Source of the DNA: Streptomyces sp. WMMC500
GTDB lineage: Bacteria; Actinomycetota; Actinomycetes; Streptomycetales; Streptomycetaceae
Direction: 5' to 3'
Assembly: GCF_027497195.1 (NCBI RefSeq)
Contig: NZ_CP114905.1
Span: forward strand, 2,280,001-2,344,000
DNA: 64,000 bases
A program made the translations under genes and the position numbers. Positions 56,781 to 64,000 of this stretch are shown in pieces. Position 1 is the first letter of the stretch; each line of letters starts with the position of its first letter. The notes below the pieces were generated by a model. That model did no database searches, was not told where the DNA came from, and worked only from the letters and a program-made list of their open reading frames with translations.

Positions 56781-58739
56781 CTAGCGGATGGGCCGGTGCA
56801 GGTTCGGCGTCTTCGCCGGGCCCGGCTCGGCCTCGGCGATCCACGGGCCGTCGCCCGACGGGTCGACGATGCCCTCCTCCAGCCAGGTGTACGCGTCGTC
56901 CAGCACCTGCCGCACCACACGGCGGTCAAGGTCGTCGGTGTTCGTCCACAGCCGGCCGAACAGCTCCTCGACCCGGATGCGGGCCTGCCGGCAGAAGGCG
57001 TCGGCCAGTTCGTACGCCTCCTTGCCGTGCCCGCCCCGGCCGGCCGCGGTGCGCAGCATCTCGGCCCGTACGCACGCGGCGCTCATCGCGAACAGCTCCG
57101 CGCCGATGTCCACCACCCGGCCGAGGAACCCCTGCTTGGTCTCCATCCGGCCCTGCCAGCGGGACATCCCGTAGAAGGTGGAGCGCGCCAGCCGGCGGGC
57201 GCCGCGCTCGACGAAGCGCAGGTGGGTGGAGAGGTCGCGGTGCCCGGGCGGATGGAACTCGCCGTACGTCCGCGGCACCTGCCCCTTGCCCGCGACCAGC
57301 TTCGGCAGCCAGCGGGCGTAGAAGCCGCCGGCCCGGGCGCCGGCGCGCGCCTTCTCGGAGAGGTTCTTCTGCGGGTCGATGAGGTCGCCGGCCACCTTGA
57401 GGTGCGCGTCCACCGCCTCGCGGGCGATGAGCAGGTGCATGATCTCGGTCGAGCCCTCGAAGATCCGGTTGATCCGCAGGTCCCGGACGATCTGCTCGGC
57501 CGGGATCGCCCTCTCGCCGCGGGCGGCGAGCGACTCGGCGGTCTCGTAGCCCCGGCCGCCGCGGATCTGGATCAGCTCGTCGGCCATGAGGCTGGCCATC
57601 TCCGAGCCGTAGAGCTTCGCGAGCGCCGCCTCGATGCGGATGTCGTTGCGGTCCTCGTCGGCCATCTGCGACGACAGGTCGAGCACCGCTTCCAGCGCGA
57701 AGGTCGTCGCCGCGATGAAGGAGATCTTCGCGCCCACGGCCTCGTGCGCGGCGACCGGCCGGCCCCACTGCTCGCGGGCGCCGCCCCAGCCGCGGGCGAT
57801 CTTCAGGCACCACTTGCCCGCGCCCACGCACAGCGCGGGCAGCGAGAGCCGCCCGGTGTTGAGCGTGGTGAGCGCGATCTTCAGGCCCGCGCCCTCGGGG
57901 CCGATGCGGTTGGCGGCGGGGACGCGCACCTGATGGAAGCGGGTGACGCCGTTCTCGATGCCGCGCAGGCCCATGAAGCTGTTGCGGTTCTCCACCGTGA
58001 CGCCCTCGGCGGCGGCCTCGACGACGAACGCCGAGATGCCGCCCCGGTGGCCCTCGGACTTCGGCACCCGCGCCATGACCACGAGCAGGTCGGCGACGAC
58101 GCCGTTGGTGGTCCAGAGCTTCACCCCGTCGAGCAGGTAGTCCGCGTCGGGTCCTTCGCCGTCGGGGACCGCGGTGGCCGCCAGCCGGGCCGGGTCGGAG
58201 CCGACGTCGGGCTCGGTGAGCAGGAAGGCGGAGATGTCCGTACGGGCGCACCGGGGCAGGAACTCCTCCTTCTGCTCCTCGGTGCCGAAGATCTTCAGCG
58301 GCTGCGGCACGCCGATCGACTGGTGCGCCGAGAGCAGCGCCCCGACGGCGGGGCTCGCGGTGCCGACGAGGGCGAGGGACTTGTTGTAGTAGACCTGCGT
58401 GAGGCCGAGACCGCCGTACTTCCGGTCGATCTTCATGCCGAAGGCGCCGATCTCCTTCAGCCCGCGGACGGTCTCGTCCGGGATCTGCGCGTCCCGCTCG
58501 ATCCGGGCGCCGTCGATGTGCTCCTCGCAGAAGTCGCGCAGCGTGGCGAGGAACTCCTCGCCGCGCTTCACGTCCGCGGGGGCGGGCTCGGGGTGGGGGT
58601 GGATGAGGTCGAGCCGGAAGCGGCCGAGGAACAGCTCCTTGGCGAAGCTGGGTTTGCGCCAGTCCTGCTCGCGTGCGGCCTCGGCGACCTCCCTGGCTTC
58701 CTTCTCGGAGACGGACGGCCGTGTGGATGCTGCGGTCAT
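56781..58739 (-). CDS. Acyl-CoA dehydrogenase, long (VLCAD/ACAD9-like) form
   Basis: The 652-residue flavoprotein has the core acyl-CoA dehydrogenase domains (about 55-440): SAFLLTEPDVGSDPARL (FAD/substrate), LDGVKLWTTNG, RGGRGYETAE and the catalytic-base region RIFEGSTEIMHLLIAREA. A further 200-residue helical C-terminal extension (about 445-652) matches the membrane-associated VLCAD-like class. It oxidises long-chain acyl-CoA in beta-oxidation. ATG 58739 (MTAAST) is chosen over GTG 58751 by family similarity; AGGTG lies 12 bases upstream. Confidence 0.9.
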   Translation of the reverse strand: MTAASTRPSVSEKEAREVAEAAREQDWRKPSFAKELFLGRFRLDLIHPHPEPAPADVKRGEEFLATLRDFCEEHIDGARIERDAQIPDETVRGLKEIGAFGMKIDRKYGGLGLTQVYYNKSLALVGTASPAVGALLSAHQSIGVPQPLKIFGTEEQKEEFLPRCARTDISAFLLTEPDVGSDPARLAATAVPDGEGPDADYLLDGVKLWTTNGVVADLLVVMARVPKSEGHRGGISAFVVEAAAEGVTVENRNSFMGLRGIENGVTRFHQVRVPAANRIGPEGAGLKIALTTLNTGRLSLPALCVGAGKWCLKIARGWGGAREQWGRPVAAHEAVGAKISFIAATTFALEAVLDLSSQMADEDRNDIRIEAALAKLYGSEMASLMADELIQIRGGRGYETAESLAARGERAIPAEQIVRDLRINRIFEGSTEIMHLLIAREAVDAHLKVAGDLIDPQKNLSEKARAGARAGGFYARWLPKLVAGKGQVPRTYGEFHPPGHRDLSTHLRFVERGARRLARSTFYGMSRWQGRMETKQGFLGRVVDIGAELFAMSAACVRAEMLRTAAGRGGHGKEAYELADAFCRQARIRVEELFGRLWTNTDDLDRRVVRQVLDDAYTWLEEGIVDPSGDGPWIAEAEPGPAKTPNLHRPIR

Positions 58740-59150
58740 GAGGGAACTCACCTCGCCGCTGAGTAGGGGTTACCAGCCGGTGCTACTTGTGCGTATGTAC
58801 CCGATTCGGCCGGTCGACACCACCCCGCGCGCGCCAATCGGGTGCCGCGTTCCACACATGGCCCGCATGCAGCCCGCACACGCGCCTCCCACGCGCCGCC
58901 TGCGCGCCCCCCGCGCCCGCCGTCCCGGCCCCCGCACCCGCTGTCCCCCACCCCCCGCACCCTGCTTCTCCCGCACTCCCGCCCAGGGTATGCGCCGCCT
59001 ACGACAAGATCATCCGGTCGCGGCCGGCCCTCACCCTTCCGCCACGTAGCGGCGCACCCGCCGAGTGCTACGCGCCGGACAACGCACCCGGCCCCGCCGA
59101 CCGCCTACGGTGGGCAGCAGAGGTACATGACTCTCCGGAGGGACTCTGCC
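58740..59150. other. Divergent intergenic region, acyl-CoA/aldehyde dehydrogenase
   Basis: About 410 bases. The 58870-58990 part is very C-rich on the plus strand with no gene-like codon pattern. TACGGT at 59106-59111 may be the -10 for the aldehyde dehydrogenase gene, whose ribosome-binding site GGAGGG is at 59137-59142. No operator was identified. Confidence 0.5.
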
Positions 59151-60599
59151 GTGACTTCCACACAAGCGTTCTGGCTCGCCGGCCGGCAGGCGACCGGCGA
59201 GGACACCCTAGACGTCACCTCGCCCTGGGACGGCCGCAAGGTCGGCACGGTGAGCATTCCCACCGACGCCCAGATCGAGGAGGCCGTCGCCGCCGCGCAC
59301 GCGGTGAAGGACGACTTCGCCGCCACCCCCGCACACGTGCGCGCCGCGGCGCTCGACCACGTGACCAAGCAGATCGCCGGGCGCGCCGAGGAGATCGCCC
59401 GGCTGATCTCCGCCGAGAACGGCAAGCCGCTGAAGTGGGCCCGCGGCGAGGTCGGCCGCGCCGTGTCCACGTTCCGCTTCGCCACCGAGGAGGCCCGCAG
59501 GTGGGGCAGCGGCGAGGGCCAGCGGCTGGACACCGACCCGGGCGGCGCCGGGAGGCTGGCCTTCAGCCGTCGCTTCCCGTACGGCCCGGTCCTCGGCATC
59601 GCGCCGTTCAACTTCCCGCTGAACCTGTGCGCCCACAAGGTCGCCCCGGCACTCGCCGTCGGCGCGCCGATCATCCTCAAGCCCGCCCCCGCCACCCCGC
59701 TGTCGGCGCTGCTGCTGGGCGAGCTGCTGGCGGAGACCGACCTGCCGGCGGGGAGCTGGAGCGTGCTGCCGGTGCCGAACGACCGGATGCCCGACCTCAC
59801 CGAGGACGACCGGCTGCCGATCATCTCCTTCACCGGCTCGGACAAGGTCGGCTACGCGATCCTGGAGGCCGTCCCCGGCAAGCGCGTCACCCTGGAGCTG
59901 GGCGGCAACGGCGCCGCGGTCGTCCTGGCCGACTACTCCTCCGAGGCCGACCTCGACCACGCCGCGCAGCGGATCGGCACGTTCGCCAACTACCAGGCGG
60001 GCCAGTCGTGCATCTCCGTCCAGCGCGTGGTCGCCGACGCCTCGGTGTACGACCGCCTGGTGCCCAAGGTCGTCGCGGCCGTGGAGGCGCAGGTCACCGG
60101 CGACCCGGCGGACGACGCGACCGACGTCGGCCCGATGGTCAGCGAGGAGGCGGCCAAGCGGCTGGAGTCCTGGGTCGAGGAGGCCGTGGGTTCCGGCGCC
60201 CGGGTGCTGACGGGCGGCAAGCGGGACGGCGCCTCGTACACGCCGACGGTGCTGACGGAGGTGCCGAGCGGCGTGAAGATCTCCAGCGAGGAGGCGTTCG
60301 GGCCGGTCGTCGCGGTGCAGCGGGCGGACGGCGAGGACGCCGCTTTCGCGGCCGTCAACGACTCGAAGTACGGGCTGCAGGCGGGCGTGTTCACGCACGA
60401 CCTGCAGAGCGCCTTCCGGGCGCAGCGGAAGCTGGAGGTCGGCGGCGTGATCGTCGGCGACGTCCCGTCGTACCGCGCGGACCAGATGCCGTACGGGGGC
60501 GTGAAGCGCTCCGGCATGGGGCGCGAGGGCGTGAAGTACGCGATGGAGGACTACACGTACGAGAAGGTCATGGTCTTCACGGGCCTCGACGCACTCTGA
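59151..60599 (+). CDS. NAD(P)-dependent aldehyde dehydrogenase
   Basis: The 482-residue enzyme has GIAPFNFPLNLCAHKVAPALAVG, LKPAPATPLSA, FTGSDKVGYAI (cofactor), catalytic glutamate in VTLELGGNGAAVV, catalytic cysteine in YQAGQSCISVQR, and EEAFGPVVAV. The sequence is closest in style to glyceraldehyde/succinate-semialdehyde-type members. GTG 59151 (VTSTQAFWLAG) has GGAGGG 9 bases upstream; an ATG at 59127 has none. The substrate cannot be fixed from sequence; the nearby PucR regulator suggests amine or nitrogen catabolism. Confidence 0.93.
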   Translation: MTSTQAFWLAGRQATGEDTLDVTSPWDGRKVGTVSIPTDAQIEEAVAAAHAVKDDFAATPAHVRAAALDHVTKQIAGRAEEIARLISAENGKPLKWARGEVGRAVSTFRFATEEARRWGSGEGQRLDTDPGGAGRLAFSRRFPYGPVLGIAPFNFPLNLCAHKVAPALAVGAPIILKPAPATPLSALLLGELLAETDLPAGSWSVLPVPNDRMPDLTEDDRLPIISFTGSDKVGYAILEAVPGKRVTLELGGNGAAVVLADYSSEADLDHAAQRIGTFANYQAGQSCISVQRVVADASVYDRLVPKVVAAVEAQVTGDPADDATDVGPMVSEEAAKRLESWVEEAVGSGARVLTGGKRDGASYTPTVLTEVPSGVKISSEEAFGPVVAVQRADGEDAAFAAVNDSKYGLQAGVFTHDLQSAFRAQRKLEVGGVIVGDVPSYRADQMPYGGVKRSGMGREGVKYAMEDYTYEKVMVFTGLDAL

Positions 60600-60624
60600 C
60601 GGCACGCGCGCGCCGGCGACGGCC

Positions 60625-60655
60625 GAGGACCCCCGGGGACGCCCCGGGGGTCCTC
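60625..60655 (+). terminator. Terminator after the aldehyde dehydrogenase gene
   Basis: GAGGACCCCCGGGG pairs with CCCCGGGGGTCCTC (14 bp, 3-base loop), then GCGTTTC. Confidence 0.8.
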
Positions 60656-60704
60656 GCGTTTCGGCCAACCCGGGAATAACTACGAATTAATCGATGGCAG
60701 GCTC

Positions 60705-60733
60705 CTGACAAGCCGAGCCCGGCCCTCTAGGGT
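60705..60733 (+). promoter_or_regulatory. Promoter of the phospholipase D-like gene
   Basis: CTGACA (60705-60710), 17 bases, TAGGGT (60728-60733), about 46 bases upstream of ATG 60779: a good match to the Streptomyces housekeeping promoter. Confidence 0.65.
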
Positions 60734-60778
60734 GCTCGGCGACCCGCCGACTCCCAGGCCCCCAGGGGGATTCACCAC

Positions 60779-62128
60779 ATGAGACGCATACGCGCCTGGC
60801 GGCCCGCGGGTGTGGCCGCCGTTCTGCTCTCGCTCACCGCGACGCTCGTCTCCGGCGCCACCGCCGCCGACCACGAGCCGACGCCCGAGCGGAACCCCGC
60901 CGTCGCGCAGCCGGTCGCCGTGCGCCCCGCGGCCGCGAAGCCGGTCCCCGCGCAGCCCGCCGCCGCGAAGCCCGTCGTCAACGGCCCCGTCTTCAACGAC
61001 CCGCTCGGCTCCGCCGCCCAGCGCGGCGCGGTCTTCACCCAGCTCATCGCACTCATCGACGGCACCCCCGCCGGCCAGACCATCCGCGCCTCGGTGTTCG
61101 AGCTGGAGGACGCGGCCGTCGCCGACGCCCTCATCGCCGCCCAGCGCCGCGGCGTCGCCGTCAAGCTGATCGTCGACGACAACACCCGCGACAAGGGCAG
61201 CGCCGCCTGGATCTCGCTGCGCGACGCGCTGGGCACGGACGACACGAAGACGTCGTGGATCGTGGTCTGCGACGACCGGTTCGAGGACCCGGGCCAGGAC
61301 AACGTGCAACGCGGCTGCCTCCCGACCCCGCCGCCGGGGCCCGCGTACAACCACAACAAGTTCTTCGTCTTCACCAAGGTCGGCCCCTTCGACGACGGGA
61401 CGAGCTACGACAACGTGGTCTTCCAGTCGTCCTCCAACCTCAACGACTGGTACCGGAACGAGTCGTACAACGACGCCGTGACCTTCGCCGACGCCACCGT
61501 CCACGACGGCTTCGCGACGTTCCACGAGGACCAGCGACGCCTGCGCCACTCGGCGAACGGCGACAACACCTACTACTGGTCCACGCCGACCGGCTCCCCC
61601 TACCGCGCGTTCTTCTTCCCCCGCGGCGACGCGAACTACGGCAACCCCGCCACCGACACGATCGTCAACACCCTCGACGAGGTGGCGTGCGCCTACACCG
61701 GCACGGACGGCAAGCGGCACCAGACCGACATCCGCGTGGCCATGTTCCAGTTCCTCGGCTCCCGCAAGCAGGTGGCCCAGAAGCTGGCGCAGAAGCGCGC
61801 GCAGGGCTGCTGGGTCGACGTCGTCTACAGCGAGGGCGACGCGACGGTCGAGGGCATCCTCGACGGCGCGGGCATCCAGCGCCAGTACTGCAACTTCCCC
61901 AACGGCCCCGGCATCGACGTGCGCACCCACACGAAGTTCTGGCTGCTGGACGGCGACTACAACGGCAGCATCACGCCGCGGGTGTACACGGGCAGCCACA
62001 ACTGGACCGGATCCGGGCTTCGTTCCGCGGACGAGGCGATGGTACGGATCACGAGCGCGGACTACCACGCGAAGTACCTGTCGTACTTCTACAAGATCCG
62101 CGACACCTGCAAGGCCCGTACGCCCTGA
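60779..62128 (+). CDS. Secreted phospholipase D-like (HKD) enzyme
   Basis: The 449-residue protein has a signal peptide (MRRIRAWRPAGVAAVLLSL then a run ending ATAADH), an Ala/Pro/Lys repeat (AKPVPAQPAAAKPVV) and two PLD half-domains. The first HKD motif is incomplete: YNHNKFFVFTKV has His and Lys but Thr at the Asp position. The second, RTHTKFWLLDGDY, is complete, followed by YTGSHNWTGSGL. ATG 60779 with GGGGGA 9 bases upstream. It likely acts outside the cell on phosphodiesters (phospholipid or nucleic acid); the substrate is unknown. Confidence 0.88.
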   Translation: MRRIRAWRPAGVAAVLLSLTATLVSGATAADHEPTPERNPAVAQPVAVRPAAAKPVPAQPAAAKPVVNGPVFNDPLGSAAQRGAVFTQLIALIDGTPAGQTIRASVFELEDAAVADALIAAQRRGVAVKLIVDDNTRDKGSAAWISLRDALGTDDTKTSWIVVCDDRFEDPGQDNVQRGCLPTPPPGPAYNHNKFFVFTKVGPFDDGTSYDNVVFQSSSNLNDWYRNESYNDAVTFADATVHDGFATFHEDQRRLRHSANGDNTYYWSTPTGSPYRAFFFPRGDANYGNPATDTIVNTLDEVACAYTGTDGKRHQTDIRVAMFQFLGSRKQVAQKLAQKRAQGCWVDVVYSEGDATVEGILDGAGIQRQYCNFPNGPGIDVRTHTKFWLLDGDYNGSITPRVYTGSHNWTGSGLRSADEAMVRITSADYHAKYLSYFYKIRDTCKARTP

Positions 62129-62155
62129 GCGGCCCGCGGGGGCGCGCGCTGCGTC

Positions 62156-62179
62156 CTGACGGCTGCTCTGACGGCTGCT
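62156..62179. repeat. Two tandem copies of CTGACGGCTGCT
   Basis: A 12-base unit repeated exactly twice between convergent genes, followed by CTGAT. Probably slippage; no function evident. Confidence 0.5.
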
Positions 62180-62187
62180 CTGATCGG

Positions 62188-63963
62188 CTACGCCTTGAGG
62201 GCCAGCCACAGCTCCATCCGCGTGTCCGGGTCGTCCAGCGAGCGCCCGAGGATCTCCTCGACCCGCCGCATCCGGTAGCGCAGCGTGTGCCGGTGCACCC
62301 CGAGGTCGGCCGCCGCCGCGTCCCACTGGCCGTGCCGCGACAGCCACGCGCGCAGCGAGGCGACGAGGTCGCCGCGGCCCCGCTCGTCGTGCTCGCGCAG
62401 CGCCCGCAGCGTGCCGTCCGCGAACGCCTGCACCGCGTCGTCCGCCAGCAGGTCCACCACCGAGCCCGCCGTGACGTCCTCGTGCTCCACCAGCACCCGC
62501 CCGCGCCGCCGCGCCACCGACAGCGCCTGCTCGGCCTGCTTGTACGCCACCGTCACCACCGCGGGACCGGCCGGCGCCGACACCCCGGCGACCAGCGGCA
62601 GCGTCCCCTGCCCCGCGCCCGACCCGCGGGCCTGCCCCACGGCGCCCGGGTGCGCGGCCTCCACGCGCGCGGCGTGCTGCGCCGCCGCCTCGGCGACCGC
62701 GCCGCCGTCCGCGGCCAGGACGACCAGCCGCCCGGCGTCCGGCACCGCGAGGAACGCCTCGCCGGATCCGGCCGCGGCGGCGTCCAGCGCGTCGGCCAGC
62801 TCCGCCAGCGCCTCCGGCAGCGGCTCCGGGTCGCCCTCCCCCACCGGCGCCACCGGCGCGGCTGCCTCGGCGACGAGGAGGCGCACGGGTGCGTCCAGCA
62901 GCCCTCCGTACAGCGGTCCGGCGACGGATCGCGCGTGGTCGGGCTGGCCGGCGAGCAGCAGCCGCAGCACGGCGGTGCCGAGCCGCTGCTCGGCTGCCGA
63001 GAACGCGCTGGAACGTTCGGTGACGAGGGTGAGGAGGGAGACGGCGGCGTGGACGGCGTAGCGCTCGGCCGGGGCGAGCTTGCCGCCGGTCCCGACGGCG
63101 AGCACGCCGCAGCAGCGGCGGCCGGAGCCGAGGGACTGCAGCTCGACGCGGTCCTCGTCGGTCTCGGCGGCGGGCCGGTCCGCGGGAGGACGGACGGCGG
63201 AAGCACCCGACGCGGCCGGCGCCCCGTTCCGCGGGCCCCCGCCGGCGCCCGCGCCCCCCGCCCCGGCGCCCCCGGCGCCGTCCACGTCCGCCGAGTCCCC
63301 GGCGTCCGCCACGTCCGCCGCCCGTACGCCCGCCACCACCGCGCTCGCCGGCGCCTGCCGCCGCCGCAGCCGCGCCACGTCGCCCCTCAGCGCCTCGGCC
63401 CGCGCTGCCGCCCGCGCCGGGGACACCGCGAGCACCTCCCCCGCCGGGTCGTACAGCGCCGCCCACCCGCGCACGTGGGCCGCGAGCCGGCTGACGACGG
63501 TCGCCGGGCCGTCCGCGCCCAGCGCCGCGCGGGTCAGGTCCCGCTGCGCCTCGAAGCCGCGGGTCAGCGCCCGGTACTGGTCGGCGGCGATGGCCGCCGA
63601 GACCACCTTGGAGATGGCGATGAACGGCGTCGTCCGCGGCACCTCCAGCAGCGGCACCCGCGCCTCCCGGGCGGCGGCGAGCAGCGCCTCGGGTACGGCG
63701 TCGAAGTTCACGCCGACCCCGAAGCCGACCCCGACCACGCCGGCGTCCGCGAGGCGCCGCATGTAGCGGCGCGCGGCGTCGGCGTCCTCGACGTCGAGCT
63801 TGAGCGCGGTGGTCAGGATCAGCTCGCCGCCTTCGAGGTACGGCACGGGGTCGATCAACTCGCTGGTCTGCGCCCAGCGCACGGCCACGCCCAACTCGTC
63901 GGCACCGGTGAGGACGGAGAGCTTGAGGGTCGGATGGCGGACGAGCGAGGCGAGCGTGGGCAT
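62188..63963 (-). CDS. PucR family transcriptional regulator
   Basis: The 591-residue protein has an N-terminal PucR (purine catabolism) domain (MPTLASLVRHPTLKLSVLTGADELGVAVRWAQTSEL, GGELILTTAL), an Ala/Gly-rich linker near 230-260, a GGDEF-like middle region, and a C-terminal HTH_30 (AAADLGVHRHTLRYRMRRVEEILGRSLDDPDTRMELWLAL). Such proteins activate catabolic genes for purines, amino acids or amines. ATG 63963 with AGAAGG 4-9 bases upstream. The target is likely the aldehyde dehydrogenase or genes beyond the right edge; this is inference. Confidence 0.92.
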   Translation of the reverse strand: MPTLASLVRHPTLKLSVLTGADELGVAVRWAQTSELIDPVPYLEGGELILTTALKLDVEDADAARRYMRRLADAGVVGVGFGVGVNFDAVPEALLAAAREARVPLLEVPRTTPFIAISKVVSAAIAADQYRALTRGFEAQRDLTRAALGADGPATVVSRLAAHVRGWAALYDPAGEVLAVSPARAAARAEALRGDVARLRRRQAPASAVVAGVRAADVADAGDSADVDGAGGAGAGGAGAGGGPRNGAPAASGASAVRPPADRPAAETDEDRVELQSLGSGRRCCGVLAVGTGGKLAPAERYAVHAAVSLLTLVTERSSAFSAAEQRLGTAVLRLLLAGQPDHARSVAGPLYGGLLDAPVRLLVAEAAAPVAPVGEGDPEPLPEALAELADALDAAAAGSGEAFLAVPDAGRLVVLAADGGAVAEAAAQHAARVEAAHPGAVGQARGSGAGQGTLPLVAGVSAPAGPAVVTVAYKQAEQALSVARRRGRVLVEHEDVTAGSVVDLLADDAVQAFADGTLRALREHDERGRGDLVASLRAWLSRHGQWDAAAADLGVHRHTLRYRMRRVEEILGRSLDDPDTRMELWLALKA

Positions 63964-64000
63964 GGCACCTTCTGGCTGCTGCAGCGGCCGGGGCCGCCGG

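Noticed and set aside
58860..59000. Possible coding sequence in the C-rich stretch
   Set aside because: Composition is Pro/Arg-biased in every frame, with no third-position pattern or start with a ribosome-binding site.

Overview
The window is chromosomal DNA from a high-GC actinomycete, almost certainly Streptomyces or a very close relative. Codon third positions are nearly all G or C, GTG and TTG starts are common, genes are tightly packed, and the gene order matches the conserved Streptomyces core around rnj-dapA-dapB-pnp-rpsO and rimP-nusA-infB-rbfA-truB-ribF. No rRNA, tRNA, insertion sequence, phage or CRISPR array was seen.

Layout. Positions 1-10 kb run leftwards: RNase J (cut by the window edge), dapA, small membrane proteins, dapB (lysine/peptidoglycan precursor synthesis), an M16 peptidase, PNPase, ribosomal protein S15 and a secreted M23 peptidase with a long structured leader. 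From 10.4 to 23.6 kb an accessory block runs rightwards. It holds four paralogous membrane proteins with an N-terminal kinase fold, one internal twin-arginine membrane helix and a C-terminal PQQ-type beta-propeller; the first two have lost the catalytic residues and the last two keep them. A 1301-residue proline/alanine-rich protein with a MinD-like ATPase end follows (EspI type, usually part of a type VII secretion locus), but no other type VII gene is in the window. From 23.8 to 29.9 kb lies a complete oligopeptide ABC importer operon (binding protein, two permeases, two ATPases), then a convergent Excalibur-domain protein.

From 30.5 to 43 kb the strand is again leftward: rimP, nusA, ylxR, infB, ylxP, rbfA and truB (translation and transcription elongation), then a 1392-residue trypsin-like protease fused to a P-loop NTPase and a long C-terminal helical region, then ribF. 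From 43.1 to 47.4 kb four rightward genes encode a ferritin-like pair (lipoprotein and DUF4439), an APH-fold protein with altered active-site residues, and a class B penicillin-binding protein. From 47.4 to 54.8 kb are proS, two GNAT acetyltransferases, ispG, rseP and dxr, so two MEP-pathway isoprenoid genes flank a site-2 protease. The right end holds a TSUP permease divergent from an ArsR-SRPBCC regulator, a long acyl-CoA dehydrogenase, an aldehyde dehydrogenase, a secreted phospholipase D-like enzyme and a PucR regulator.

The parts most worth a second look are the pseudokinase/kinase/propeller cassette next to an orphan EspI-like ATPase, and the trypsin-NTPase giant protein placed inside a housekeeping run. 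Both look like NTP-dependent sensor/effector machines. All functional calls rest on reading motifs by eye; no database search was possible.
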